A DNA stretch of 64,000 nucleotides from Bradyrhizobium retamae (GCF_001440415.1 NZ_LLYA01000046.1:1-64000); one strand, 5' to 3'. Shown: positions 7,429-16,458, numbered from the stretch's first letter. Numbers and translations: made by a program. Notes: generated by a model not told the origin, from the sequence alone.

Positions 7429-7902
7429 ATGAACCTTGATTACTTCCAACTCATCGACCGCATCGTCGATCTGAACCTCGACGAGAAGAGGATCACGGTC
7501 GAGGCGCAGGTTCCGGCGTCGCATACGATCTTCGAAGGGCATTTTCCCGGCTTTCCGATCATGCCCGGCGTGCTCCTGACCGAAGCGATGGCGCAGAGCT
7601 CCGGCTGGCTGATACTTGGCGTTCTGAAGTTCGAGCGCATGCCGTTCCTGGCCATCGTGAAGGAAGCCAAGATGCGGGGTTACGTCAGTCCCGGCCAGTT
7701 GCTGACGATCGATGCGAAGCTCGAGCACGAAGGCTCCGGCTTTGCCGTCACGAAAGCAAAAATACGCGTCGGCAAGGAGTTGAAGTGCAGCGCTGAACTC
7801 ACCTTCGGCCTTGCCCCGTTCCCCGACCCGGCCTTGCGCGTGCACATGGACGCGATGGCCAACAAGATCGGCTTCCCACTGCAGGCAATCACGCATGACT
7901 GA
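7429..7902 (+). CDS. fabZXL: 3-hydroxyacyl-ACP dehydratase, FabZ-like (VLCFA cluster)
   Basis: 157-residue hotdog-fold dehydratase. The central block GHFPGFPIMPGVLLTEAMAQ contains the catalytic His and Glu of FabZ. It probably removes water from 3-hydroxyacyl-AcpXL during elongation to the very-long-chain fatty acid. It starts 9 nt after acpXL and its end overlaps fabF2XL by 8 nt, so translation is likely coupled. The order acpXL-fabZXL-fabF2XL matches the Rhizobium lipid A cluster, which supports this paralogue assignment over housekeeping fabZ. Confidence 0.88.
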   Translation: MNLDYFQLIDRIVDLNLDEKRITVEAQVPASHTIFEGHFPGFPIMPGVLLTEAMAQSSGWLILGVLKFERMPFLAIVKEAKMRGYVSPGQLLTIDAKLEHEGSGFAVTKAKIRVGKELKCSAELTFGLAPFPDPALRVHMDAMANKIGFPLQAITHD

Positions 7903-9097
7903 GCCAAAATCCGCAGGCGCCAAGGAAGTCTGGATCACCGGCATCGGCATCGTCTCCTCGCTCGGCGAGGGGCTGGACGCGCATTGGGATGCGCTCAGCG
8001 CCGGCAAGATCAACATCGATGAGAAGCGGTTTGCGCCCTACATCGTGCATCCGCTGGCGCCTGTTACCTTCGACGCGCAGATTCCGAAAAAGGGCGACCA
8101 GCGCCAGATGGAAGCGTGGCAGCGCATCGGCACCTATGCCGCCGGGCTGGCGCTGGATTCGGCTGGCCTCAAAGGCAACAAGGAAATCCTCGGCCGCATG
8201 GACATGATCGTCGCCGCCGGCGGTGGCGAGCGCGACATCGCAGTCGACGCGGCAATCCTGAGCGCCGACGCCAGGGGCAACTCGAGCCCCGGCTTTCTCA
8301 ACGAACGGCTGATGAACGATCTGCGGCCGACGCTGTTTCTGGCCCAGCTCTCCAACCTGCTTGCCGGCAACATCGCCATCGTCCATGGCGTCTGCGGCAC
8401 GTCGCGCACCTTCATGGGCGAGGAAGCCGCCAGCATCGACGCGGCACGGATTGCGCTGGCGCGGATCGAAGCCGGCCAAAGCGACATCGCGCTGGTCGGC
8501 GCGGCCCATAATGGCGAACGGTCCGACTTGCTGGTCCTCTATGAATTCGGCGACTTCAACCTGACAGAGAAGTTTTCGCCGGTGTGGCAACGCGAGGACA
8601 GAAGCGGCTTCGCGCTCGGCTCCGCCGGCTGTTTCCTGGTGCTGGAAGCGCGCGAGCACGCCGAAGCCCGCGGCGCCAAGCCTTACGCCAAACTGACCAA
8701 GGTCGTCGCCGACCTTGCGCAGCGCAAGCAGCCGGGCGCGGTGACCAAATCGCTGGAGGCGCTGTGGCCCAAGCTCGGCATCGTCGACGACAGCGGCACC
8801 CTGATCACGGGCGCAACCGGCGTCGAGCCGGTGACGTCGGACGAAAAGGCCTTCTTGCGCCAGCATCCCGGCTTTGCGGTGCGCGCCACCGGCACGATCT
8901 TCGGTCACACGCTGGAGACGCAGTTTCCGCTGGGGCTGGCGCTTGCCGCACTCTCGATCTCCCGTGGCGCGCTGTTCCCGCCCAACGACCCGACCGGCCT
9001 CGAGGTTGAAAAGGCAGGCAGCCCGGACCAGATTGTCGTGGTGGGGGCCGGTCACTGGCAGGGCGAAGGCATGGCCCTGGTCGAGGCCATCAAGTAG
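7895..9097 (+). CDS. fabF2XL: beta-ketoacyl-ACP synthase-like, FabF2XL (degenerate active site)
   Basis: 400-residue thiolase-fold condensing-enzyme homologue. Start ATG 7895 overlaps the fabZXL stop. Cys167 is in HGVCGTSRTF, at the nucleophile position. The first active-site His (HGTGTP in normal FabF) is replaced around residues 306-311 (GATGVE); the second GH remains (FGHTLE, His338). Such a protein may work as a heterodimer partner of the neighbouring FabF1XL, much as chain-length factors do with ketosynthases. That role is my inference; the cluster context is solid. Confidence 0.8.
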   Translation: MTEPKSAGAKEVWITGIGIVSSLGEGLDAHWDALSAGKINIDEKRFAPYIVHPLAPVTFDAQIPKKGDQRQMEAWQRIGTYAAGLALDSAGLKGNKEILGRMDMIVAAGGGERDIAVDAAILSADARGNSSPGFLNERLMNDLRPTLFLAQLSNLLAGNIAIVHGVCGTSRTFMGEEAASIDAARIALARIEAGQSDIALVGAAHNGERSDLLVLYEFGDFNLTEKFSPVWQREDRSGFALGSAGCFLVLEAREHAEARGAKPYAKLTKVVADLAQRKQPGAVTKSLEALWPKLGIVDDSGTLITGATGVEPVTSDEKAFLRQHPGFAVRATGTIFGHTLETQFPLGLALAALSISRGALFPPNDPTGLEVEKAGSPDQIVVVGAGHWQGEGMALVEAIK

Positions 9098-9103
9098 AGC
9101 GTG

Positions 9104-9123
9104 GCCGAAAGACCGCTTTCGGC
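9104..9123. other. hairpin between fabF2XL and fabF1XL
   Basis: A perfect 8-bp stem (GCCGAAAG, 9104-9111, with CTTTCGGC, 9116-9123) and loop ACCG follow the fabF2XL stop within an 88-nt gap. No U-run follows, so it is more likely an mRNA stability element than a true terminator; continued transcription into fabF1XL is expected from cluster logic. Confidence 0.4.
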
Positions 9124-9185
9124 AGCGCCAGAGCAAGCAATGAGCGCAAGCGCACTTTCAGTTACGGCGCAACATCGGGGGAACC

Positions 9186-10463
9186 ATGTCAGCACCACGC
9201 GATAAACTCGGCAGGCCGATCGTCGTCGTCACCGGCATGGGCGTGGTGACGTCGCTCGGCGCCGGCAAGCAGGACAATTGGGCAAAGCTGACCGCGGGTG
9301 AATCCGGTATCCGCACCGTGACGCGCTTTCCGATCGACGGCCTGAAAACGACCATGGCCGGCACCGTCGATTTCGTCACCGTCGATCCGTTCTCGTCGAC
9401 CGGCCTCACCGAACGTCTCGCCGAGATGGCGACCGGGGAAGCACTCGAACAGGCGGCGATCGGCGCCAGGGCCGACTTTCCCGGACCGCTGTTTCTGGCA
9501 GTTGCACCGGTCGAGGTCGAATGGCCGCAGCGGCTCGAACTCGGACGCGCGGTCGGCAGGACCGAATTCGGCTACGAGGATATGCTGCGCGTCAGCGGCG
9601 GCGGCCGGTTCACAGCCTACCATCGCCGCTTCATGTTCGGTTCGATAGCGAGTCACCTGGCCGAAACGTTTGGCACCAAGGGATCGCCGATCTCGCTCTC
9701 CACCGCCTGCGCCTCCGGCGCCACCGCGATCCAGCTCGGCGTCGAGGCGATCCGCCGCGGCGAGGCCGATGCCGCGCTGTGCGTCGGCACCGACGGCTCG
9801 GTGAACCCGGAAGCGATGGTGCGATTCTCGCTGTTGTCGGCGCTATCGACGCAGAACGATCCGCCGCAGGCCGCCTCAAGGCCGTTCTCCAAGAACCGCG
9901 ATGGTTTTGTGATGGCCGAAGGCGCCGGCGCGATGGTGCTGGAAAGCTACGAGTCTGCAATCGCGCGCGGCGCCAAAATTCTCGGCGTGGTGGCCGGCTG
10001 CGGCGAGCTGACCGACTCGTTCCACCGCACCCGCTCGAGCCCGGACGGCAAGCCGATCATCGGCTGCATGCGCAAGACGCTGGCCGATGCCGGCCTCGAG
10101 CCGGAGCAGATCGACCACATCAACGCGCACGGCACCGCGACGCCGGAAAACGACAAGATGGAGTACAACACGACCGCGGTCGTGTTCGGCGAGCATCTGC
10201 CGAAGATTCCGGTGTCCTCGAACAAGTCGATGGTCGGGCATACGATTTCCGCGGCCGGCGCGGTCGAAGCCGTGTTCTCGCTGCTGACGCTGGAGCATCA
10301 GCGGATACCGCCGACCATCAATTACGAGATTCCGGACCCGGCCATCCTGTTCGACGTGGTCGGCAACAAGGCGCGCGACGCCAAGGTCACCGCCGTGATG
10401 TCGAATTCGTTCGGTTTCGGCGGGCAAAACGCCTCGCTGATCCTGACGCGCGAACCGGTGTAG
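9186..10463 (+). CDS. fabF1XL: beta-ketoacyl-ACP synthase II-like, FabF1XL
   Basis: 425-residue ketosynthase with a complete Cys-His-His triad: Cys175 in STACASGAT, His315 in NAHGTATPEND and His352 in SMVGHTISAAGA. It is the catalytically competent condensing enzyme of the cluster and should elongate acyl-AcpXL toward C26-C28. The ATG follows a GGGGGAACC-type site (weak). Its position after the degenerate FabF2XL and before the acyltransferase is as in Rhizobium acpXL clusters, although there an alcohol-dehydrogenase gene intervenes before lpxXL; here the gap is only 19 nt. Confidence 0.88.
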   Translation: MSAPRDKLGRPIVVVTGMGVVTSLGAGKQDNWAKLTAGESGIRTVTRFPIDGLKTTMAGTVDFVTVDPFSSTGLTERLAEMATGEALEQAAIGARADFPGPLFLAVAPVEVEWPQRLELGRAVGRTEFGYEDMLRVSGGGRFTAYHRRFMFGSIASHLAETFGTKGSPISLSTACASGATAIQLGVEAIRRGEADAALCVGTDGSVNPEAMVRFSLLSALSTQNDPPQAASRPFSKNRDGFVMAEGAGAMVLESYESAIARGAKILGVVAGCGELTDSFHRTRSSPDGKPIIGCMRKTLADAGLEPEQIDHINAHGTATPENDKMEYNTTAVVFGEHLPKIPVSSNKSMVGHTISAAGAVEAVFSLLTLEHQRIPPTINYEIPDPAILFDVVGNKARDAKVTAVMSNSFGFGGQNASLILTREPV

Positions 10464-10482
10464 CGAGCTGGCTATTTCTTAA

Positions 10483-11418
10483 ATGAACCGCCTGCTCCTA
10501 CGCACCAAGGCGCGCCTGCGCGACGCCGCCAAGCCCGTGGCGGAAATAGCCGTCGGCGCGCTGACGATCGCGCTGTTGCGCACCACGCGCTACTTCGATC
10601 CGGACAAGACCGCCGATTTCTTCGGCCGCGTCACCCGCTTCATCGGGCGCAGGCTGCGCGAGGACCGCATCGGCCGCGAGAATCTCAAGGCCGCCTTCCC
10701 CGAGAAGTCGGCCGAAGAGATCGAAACCATCCTGGCCGGCGTCTGGGACAATCTCGGCCGCATCGGCGCCGAGTTCGCCCATCTCGATCACATCTGGGAT
10801 TACGACCTCGATCATCCTGACAAGCCGAGCCGCATCGAGTTTCCCCCACGGACCAAGGAAATCTTCGATTCTTTGCGCGACGACGGGAGGCCTGCGATCA
10901 TCTTCGCGAGCCATCTCGGCAATTGGGAAATCCCGGCGCTCGGCGCCGTCGCGCACGGGCTCGATTGCGCTATCCTGTTCCGCCGGCCGAACATCGAGGC
11001 CGCCGACCGCGCCATCGAAAGAATCCGCGCCGTCAAGATGGGCACGCTGGTGCCGGCGGGCCGCGAGGCGCCGCTCAAGCTGGCCGAAGCGCTGCAAAGG
11101 GGTCAGCATGTCGCGATGCTGGTCGATCAGTATCTCGGCAACGGCGTCGAGGTGACGTTCTTCGGTCGCAAGACCAAGGCCAACCCGACGCTGGCGCGGC
11201 TGTTGCGGCAGGTCGAATGCCCCGTGCATGGCGTGCGCATCATCCGCCTGCCCAACCACCGCTTCCGCGCCGAACTATCCGAAGAGGTCAAACCGGTGCG
11301 CGACGCGTCGGGCCAGATCGACATCCAGGGCACGATGCAGGCGGTGACGTCCGTGGTCGAAGGCTGGGTGCGGGAATACCCGGACCAGTGGCTGTGGCTG
11401 CACAGACGATGGCGGTAA
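10483..11418 (+). CDS. lpxXL: lipid A very-long-chain acyltransferase LpxXL
   Basis: 311-residue member of the LpxL/HtrB lauroyl-acyltransferase family. The catalytic H-x4-E motif is in SHLGNWE (about residues 146-152), followed by the family blocks FRRPN and MLVDQYLGNGVEVTFFG. A hydrophobic N-terminal segment would anchor it to the inner membrane. It should transfer the AcpXL-borne very-long-chain fatty acid to the Kdo2-lipid A precursor as a secondary acyl chain. It is the last gene of the cluster, ending before a palindromic repeat. Confidence 0.88.
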   Translation: MNRLLLRTKARLRDAAKPVAEIAVGALTIALLRTTRYFDPDKTADFFGRVTRFIGRRLREDRIGRENLKAAFPEKSAEEIETILAGVWDNLGRIGAEFAHLDHIWDYDLDHPDKPSRIEFPPRTKEIFDSLRDDGRPAIIFASHLGNWEIPALGAVAHGLDCAILFRRPNIEAADRAIERIRAVKMGTLVPAGREAPLKLAEALQRGQHVAMLVDQYLGNGVEVTFFGRKTKANPTLARLLRQVECPVHGVRIIRLPNHRFRAELSEEVKPVRDASGQIDIQGTMQAVTSVVEGWVREYPDQWLWLHRRWR

Positions 11419-11438
11419 GTCCGCAACCGTCTCTCCCT

Positions 11439-11553
11439 GTCATTGCGAGCCACCCGGTCGGCGCGAAGCGCCGCCGGATGACAGGCTCCGCGAAGCAATC
11501 CATTGTCACCTCATACGCGGAAAGATGGATTGCTTCGCTTCCCTCGCAATGAC
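11439..11553. repeat. palindromic intergenic element (REP/MITE-like)
   Basis: A 115-bp element has 11-bp terminal inverted repeats (GTCATTGCGAG, 11439-11449, with 11543-11553). It also has a 14-bp inner stem (GCGAAGCAATCCAT, 11490-11503, with 11525-11538). The two stems stack into one long imperfect hairpin. The 'cattgcgag...gcaatccat' sequence is a common non-coding repeat in Bradyrhizobium and Rhodopseudomonas from memory. It lies 20 nt after lpxXL and could also end that transcript. Confidence 0.65.
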
Positions 11554-11567
11554 GGCGCGAGCCTTCC

Positions 11568-11681
11568 TTAGCCGCCGAACAGTAAGCCAAGACTCCACGC
11601 CTTCATCGCAACGGTCGATGCCAGGACGAAGATGATCTGTAGCAGTGTGCGCGTTGAAAAGAACGTGAAGATGTTGGTCAT
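11568..11681 (-). CDS. 37-residue hydrophobic small protein
   Basis: A short frame starting ATG 11681 reads MTNIFTFFSTRTLLQIIFVL and continues through one long hydrophobic helix to LLFGG. A CGGGAG site lies 7 nt upstream. It is a candidate single-pass membrane microprotein; I recognise no named family. It could instead be chance coding in intergenic DNA, but the ribosome site and clean transmembrane profile argue for a gene. Confidence 0.5.
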   Translation of the reverse strand: MTNIFTFFSTRTLLQIIFVLASTVAMKAWSLGLLFGG

Positions 11682-11758
11682 GTGATGCTCCCGGAGGGGA
11701 GCTATAGATTCTGCGTCGAGTTTCGGCAACAGGAGTTTGTTGGAGCGGAGCCCATGCA

Positions 11759-12865
11759 TCACCTCCCCGTCTTCACCCTCGTCCAGAGGCGGTTGATGAT
11801 GCGCTGCGTCGCCGGATCGCGGGCTTGGATGACGAACAGCTTCTTCTGCATCGCCTCGTCCGGATAGATGTTCTTGTCGTTGAGGATTTTCGGATCGATC
11901 AGCTTCTGGCTCGCCAGGTTGCCGTTGGCGTAGGACAGGAAGTTGGAATTTTTCGCGGCGACGTCCGGACGGTAGAGGTAGTTGATCAGCTCGTAGGCTT
12001 CCGCGACGTTCTTCGCATCCGCGGGGATCGCGAGATTGTCGAAGAACATCTGCGCGCCCTCTTTCGGGATGGTGTAGCCGATCTCGACGCCGTTCTTGGC
12101 TTCCGCCGCGCGGCTGCGCGCCTGCATGATGTCGCCCGACCAGCCCACCACGAAGCAGATTTCGCCGGAGGCGAGCGCGCCCAGATATTCGGAAGAGTGA
12201 AACTTCCGGACGTTGGGCCTGATCTTGCTGACGAGATCGGCGGCCCTTTCCAGATCGGCCTGCTTGGTGGAGTTCGGATCGATGCCGAGATAACTCAGCG
12301 CCGCCGGCAGAATGTCATCGGCAGAGTCCAGCATATGGATGCCGCAGTCTTTGAACTTCGCGAGGTTCTCCGGCTTGAAGACGATATCCCAACTGTCGAT
12401 CTTGGCGTCGGGCCCGAGAATCTTCGCGACCGTCTTGACGTTGTAGCCGATGCCCGTGGTGCCCCACATGTAGTTGGCGGCGTAATTGTTGCCGGGATCA
12501 TAGGTCGCAAGCTGGCCAGTCACCACCGGCCAGGCATTGGCGAGATTGGGCAGCTTCGACTTGTCGAGCTTGAGGAAGACTTTTGCGGTGATCTGGCGCT
12601 GCAGGAAATAGCCGGTCGGCACCACGACGTCATAGCCGGACTTTCCGGCCAGGAGGCGCGTCTCCAGCGTCTCGTTGGCGTCGAACGTGTCGTAGACCAC
12701 CTTGATGCCGGTTTCCTTGGTGAAGTCCTCCAGCACCCCCGGCGCCATGTAGTTCGACCAGTTGTAGAAGTTCACGGTGCGCTCCTGCGCCCAGGCGGGC
12801 GAGAGCGACAGCGCGACCGTCATCACACCGATCAGGCAAAGCGGGCCTCGGATTGGATGGCGCAT
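11759..12865 (-). CDS. spermidine/putrescine-type ABC transporter substrate-binding protein
   Basis: 368 residues, PotD/PotF family. A signal peptide (cleavage after SPAWA, near residue 26) precedes NFYNWSNYMAPGVLEDFTKE, the diagnostic start of polyamine-binding proteins. Further family blocks are YDVVVPTGYFLQRQI, WGTTGIGYN and the ligand-pocket region VGWSGDIMQAR. It should bind putrescine or a related polyamine in the periplasm. No permease or ATPase gene is adjacent; it sits directly downstream of the aminotransferase (3-nt gap), suggesting co-transcription. Confidence 0.88.
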   Translation of the reverse strand: MRHPIRGPLCLIGVMTVALSLSPAWAQERTVNFYNWSNYMAPGVLEDFTKETGIKVVYDTFDANETLETRLLAGKSGYDVVVPTGYFLQRQITAKVFLKLDKSKLPNLANAWPVVTGQLATYDPGNNYAANYMWGTTGIGYNVKTVAKILGPDAKIDSWDIVFKPENLAKFKDCGIHMLDSADDILPAALSYLGIDPNSTKQADLERAADLVSKIRPNVRKFHSSEYLGALASGEICFVVGWSGDIMQARSRAAEAKNGVEIGYTIPKEGAQMFFDNLAIPADAKNVAEAYELINYLYRPDVAAKNSNFLSYANGNLASQKLIDPKILNDKNIYPDEAMQKKLFVIQARDPATQRIINRLWTRVKTGR

Positions 12866-12868
12866 CCT

Positions 12869-14041
12869 CTACCTCTTGCGACGGCCGTGCACCGCGTCCG
12901 ACAGGCGTTCCAGCGCGGCATCCAGCGTTTCGTCCTTCTTGGAAAAACAGAACCGCACCACGGACGTCACCGCATCCTGTTCATAGAAAGCCGACACCGG
13001 GATCGCGGCGACCTTGTAGTCGCTCACAATGCGCCTGCAGAACTCGACGTCGGTCTCATTCAAGCCCAGCGGCGACAGGTCGACGGTGAGAAAATACGTG
13101 CCCTGCGACTTCAGCACGGGAAAGCCGATGCTCTCCAGTCCCTTCGTCAACCGGTCCCTGCTCCGCGCCAGCTCCTTGCGCATGTCGTAAAAATATTCGT
13201 CGGGCTTGCCGAGGCCATAGGCCACCGCCGCCTGCAGGTTTGGCGCGGTGGTGAAGGTCAGGAACTGGTGCACTTTGGCCGCCACCCGCAACAGCGGCGG
13301 CGCGGCGCAGACGAAGCCGACCTTCCATCCCGTCAGCGAAAAGATCTTGCCGGCACTGCCGACCTTGATAGTGCGGTCGCGCATGCCCGGGATCGTGATC
13401 AGCGGGATATGCTCGCGGCCGTCGAAGACGACGTGCTCCCAGACCTCGTCACAAATCGCGATGGTGTCGAACTTCTGGCAGAAGCGCGCCAGTAGTTCGA
13501 GGTCTTCGCGGGGATAGACGACGGCTGCCGGATTGAGCGGATTGTTGAATAGCACCGCCTTGGTCTTGGGATTGAAGACGCTGGCCAGCATCTCTTCCGT
13601 CAGCCGCCAGCCCGGCGGCTCGAGCCGCAGCAAGCGTGGAATACCGCCGGCCTGGCGGATGATCGGCAAATAGCTGTCATAGACCGGCTGGAACACGACG
13701 ACCTCATCGCCGGGTTCGACCACGGCGAGAATGGACGCGGTCAGCGCCTCGGTGCCGCCCGAGGTCACCATCACTTCCGTCATCGGATCAAGCGAGAGCT
13801 TGTGCCAGCGGCCGTAATGAGCCGCGATGGCCTGCCGGAGTTCCGGAATGCCCATCATCGACGGGTACTGGTTATAGCCGTTCACGGTGGCGTCGGCTGC
13901 CGCGCGGCGGATGTCTTCCGGCCCGGGATCGTCGGGAAAGCCCTGGCCGAGATTGATGGCGTTGTTGTCGCGCGCCGCCTGCGACATCGCCTCGAAGACA
14001 GTGACGGGAAGGTCGGCAAAGACCTTGTTCATGGAGGTCAT
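12869..14041 (-). CDS. class I/II PLP-dependent aminotransferase
   Basis: 390 residues, fold-type I. The PLP-binding lysine is in GSAGKIFSLTGWKVGF; other conserved blocks are NLGQGFPDDPGP, TSGGTEAL, FNNPLNPAAVV (N/P motif), AICDEVWEHVVF (Asp for the pyridine nitrogen) and RFCFSKKDETL (carboxylate Arg). It resembles the kynurenine/glutamine/methionine transaminase group (KAT/YbdL-like), so keto-acid exchange with glutamine, methionine or kynurenine is plausible; specificity is unproven. It lies between a rhodanese gene and the polyamine-binding protein in one leftward run. Confidence 0.88.
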   Translation of the reverse strand: MTSMNKVFADLPVTVFEAMSQAARDNNAINLGQGFPDDPGPEDIRRAAADATVNGYNQYPSMMGIPELRQAIAAHYGRWHKLSLDPMTEVMVTSGGTEALTASILAVVEPGDEVVVFQPVYDSYLPIIRQAGGIPRLLRLEPPGWRLTEEMLASVFNPKTKAVLFNNPLNPAAVVYPREDLELLARFCQKFDTIAICDEVWEHVVFDGREHIPLITIPGMRDRTIKVGSAGKIFSLTGWKVGFVCAAPPLLRVAAKVHQFLTFTTAPNLQAAVAYGLGKPDEYFYDMRKELARSRDRLTKGLESIGFPVLKSQGTYFLTVDLSPLGLNETDVEFCRRIVSDYKVAAIPVSAFYEQDAVTSVVRFCFSKKDETLDAALERLSDAVHGRRKR

Positions 14042-14048
14042 TGGCAGA

Positions 14049-14378
14049 TCAGCCGCCGGTCTTGGTCGGCAATCCCGCAGCCTTCCAGCCGATGATGCCC
14101 CCCGCCAGATGCTTGTCGTAAGGCAGCCCAGCCGCCTGCGCCGCGAGTGAAGCCGTTACCGAGCGCTTGCCCGAGCGGCAGGCGAAAACCACCTGCTTTC
14201 CCTGCGGTTCCGGAATGGCGGCCGTATCGAAGCTCTGGAGCGGAACGACCACTCCATCCGGATAGGCCTCCACCGCCACCTCATTGGGCTCGCGGACATC
14301 GACCAAAAGATAGCGCCCTTCCGCCATCCCCTTGGAAACGTCTTCCGGCGTCAAATCGTGCACCTGATGGTCCGCCAC
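14049..14378 (-). CDS. rhodanese-like domain protein
   Basis: 109-residue single rhodanese domain. Motifs: LLVDVREPNEVAVEAYPDGVV, the active-site loop ACRSGKRS with the sulfur-carrying Cys, and the C-terminal LAGGIIGWKAAGLP. GTG 14378 is chosen since AGGAGG lies 7 nt upstream. It would carry or transfer persulfide sulfur in the cytoplasm. Only 7 nt separate it from the aminotransferase start, so the two are likely co-transcribed. Confidence 0.88.
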   Translation of the reverse strand: MADHQVHDLTPEDVSKGMAEGRYLLVDVREPNEVAVEAYPDGVVVPLQSFDTAAIPEPQGKQVVFACRSGKRSVTASLAAQAAGLPYDKHLAGGIIGWKAAGLPTKTGG

Positions 14379-14525
14379 GCAATATCCTCCTGACAACCCG
14401 CCGCGCGGGCTCCGACAGGCCCGGCCAAGCGGGCGCCAAAGTCGCCCCTCGCGCGGTGAAAATCAAGCGCCGCGAACGGTTTAAAGCGCCGTTCGAACCT
14501 CCAGCCTCAGCTTCGCCGGAGCCGG

Positions 14526-14972
14526 CTATAGAAGCTGCTTCGCAATTGGCCAAGCCCCGTTCGGCGATTGACGACCATTCGCCCGGTAACCTCGACGAAG
14601 GTAGAATGCCATCGCGTTCGAACTGGCTTCGGCCCGCACCGCCCGAATGCCTCGCTCGCACATCAGCCGCTCGAATATTTCAAGTAACCCCGCGCCAACT
14701 CCCCGGCCGGCAAAATCCGGGTCGGTATAGAGCCCCTCCAGCCATTCGCCGCGAATGGCCCCCCACCCGGCCGCCCTGCCATCGAGTTCGGCAACCCATA
14801 CGTCCAGCTCACGCAGCTTTTGCTCCATTCCGGCACGCGTGAGCTTCGCAGCCCACGCCTGCGCTTCGGCAACGGGCATCGTTGGAGGCGCGAGTCCAAG
14901 GATCGATCGTCGTCGAATGTCGTGGAGATCGCTTGCGTCCGTGCGCTTCGCCAGACGGTGAACGGCACCCAT
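14526..14972 (-). CDS. GNAT family N-acetyltransferase
   Basis: 148 residues from ATG 14972 (GAGG upstream). The acetyl-CoA signature is GLYTDPDFAGRGVGAGLLEIFE, matching the R/Q-x-x-G-x-G/A loop, and the C-terminal block is AEASSNAMAFYLRRGY. N-terminal text (VHRLAKRTDASDLHDIRR) begins the usual first strand and helix. The acceptor substrate is unknown. Upstream in-frame sequence to 15137 has no good start signal and low-complexity Arg-rich translation, so the shorter form is preferred. Confidence 0.8.
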   Translation of the reverse strand: MGAVHRLAKRTDASDLHDIRRRSILGLAPPTMPVAEAQAWAAKLTRAGMEQKLRELDVWVAELDGRAAGWGAIRGEWLEGLYTDPDFAGRGVGAGLLEIFERLMCERGIRAVRAEASSNAMAFYLRRGYRANGRQSPNGAWPIAKQLL

Positions 14973-15160
14973 TGTTATCTGCCTCGCGTCAAACGGACCT
15001 GCCGAACCAGCCCGGTTTTCTTTCGTCGGACCGTTGCGCGATCCATCGTGTACCCGCCGGCAGCGACATCCTCGACCCGGAGGGCGACGATATCGCAGCC
15101 GCGACATTTGCAGAATAGGTACCGTGACCGTCCTCAATCGCCAATCGGCGCTACGTTCGA

Positions 15161-16207
15161 CTAACGGAGGGCCAGCGGCCGCAGCGTCGTGCCGGCCACG
15201 GTACCGCGGATGGCGTTTGTGGTCAGGATATAGGCGAACTCGTAGACACGATCTGCAGCGAGCTGCTCAAGATTATTGAACTCCAGGATGTGGACGCCCT
15301 GCTGGACCAGCAGATAGACGTGGACCGGGATGAAGCTGCCGCCAACGGCCTGAGAGTCCGCCGGCTTCGGCGGCCCATATTCGAGCCCGGACGTATCGGA
15401 ACCGAGCATAAGCGCGCCTTTCTCCTCGACGAGCCACTTCGCGGCTGTCAGGCCGATGCCCGCCGAGTCGTGCTGGCCGATCTTGGCGTGGTCGCGGCCG
15501 TTCTCGCCCCAGTAGCGTGCGGTTCCCGTGCGCAGCAGAACGACCGTGCCCGGGGTGACGTCGACGTTCTGCGCCTTCAACGCGCCCTCGATGTCCGCGA
15601 CAGTGATTTCATAGGAAGACGGAAGGGCCTCCACATTCTTGAAGCCCGCAACGTCGACCAAGACGCCCCGGGCGACGATCGGCGGGATCGTCGTCACGTC
15701 GGCCTTGCGAACGCCGAAGTCGCCGCCCCACTCGTCGGACGTGAAGCCGTTGTAAAACTCGTTCTTCGGTCCGTGCGTGATGTGGCCGAGTCCATCAATC
15801 TGGGTCGCCACGTTATCGTTCATGAAGATCGCGTTGCTATGCCAGGCGGTGATGCCCGTATTGCCACCCTCCGGCGTGGTGAACGGCAGATCCTTCTGGC
15901 TCCTCACGCCCGCGGGCGAGCGGAAGCTCATGATTTCTCCCGGGCTGTGGCCTGGCCACTTGTATGAGTAGCGGTCGTACGGAAGGCCGAGATCGTAGAC
16001 CTTACCCTGCGTCACAAGCTTCAAGGCGGCCAAACGTGATGCATCGGTCATCTCGTTGAGGTTTCCGACCTCGTCCTGAGGCCCCCAGACCCAGCCCCAC
16101 CCTTTTCCTTTTGACCACTTCTTCATGCCACCGTCCTGCGCATAGCCGTTGCCGGCGACGAATGCGAGAACGGTCACGGCGAGCAGGAATCGCGAAACTA
16201 CCCTCAT
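15161..16207 (-). CDS. exported cyclase family protein
   Basis: 348 residues from ATG 16207, where AGGAGG lies 5 nt upstream. A signal peptide runs to about GNGYAQ. The body matches the cyclase/kynurenine-formamidase superfamily: NVATQIDGLGHITHG carries the metal-binding Asp and His corresponding to HGTHxDxPxH, and GTVVLLRTG and LMLGSDTSGLE are later conserved blocks. It probably is a metal-dependent hydrolase acting in the periplasm on an amide or ester; the substrate is not known. It diverges from the haloperoxidase-like gene to its right. Confidence 0.82.
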   Translation of the reverse strand: MRVVSRFLLAVTVLAFVAGNGYAQDGGMKKWSKGKGWGWVWGPQDEVGNLNEMTDASRLAALKLVTQGKVYDLGLPYDRYSYKWPGHSPGEIMSFRSPAGVRSQKDLPFTTPEGGNTGITAWHSNAIFMNDNVATQIDGLGHITHGPKNEFYNGFTSDEWGGDFGVRKADVTTIPPIVARGVLVDVAGFKNVEALPSSYEITVADIEGALKAQNVDVTPGTVVLLRTGTARYWGENGRDHAKIGQHDSAGIGLTAAKWLVEEKGALMLGSDTSGLEYGPPKPADSQAVGGSFIPVHVYLLVQQGVHILEFNNLEQLAADRVYEFAYILTTNAIRGTVAGTTLRPLALR

Positions 16208-16458
16208 GGAATCCTCCTGGAACGACATGGATAGCTCAGCTTGCCCAGTCTAGGCCTGAGCTCACCGTGGGATCAACGAGATTGTCGGTCGAGCCGGCCG
16301 ACCGATTCCATCGCGCGCGGATGGCTCATGTGCGGCAAAGCCGATAGCCCACAGGTGAGCTAGTTCACATCAGGGCGAGACAACAAGGAATAAAATGCCC
16401 ATGCCCACCTGGTGTGAAACAACACACCATCGCGTGGGCGGCAAAACGGAGTCTTCCG

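Noticed and set aside
11825..13495. 556-codon plus-strand frame opposite the polyamine-binding and aminotransferase genes
   Set aside because: It is antisense to two well-supported genes and has shadow-type composition (Arg, Asp, His, Val rich) with no domain.
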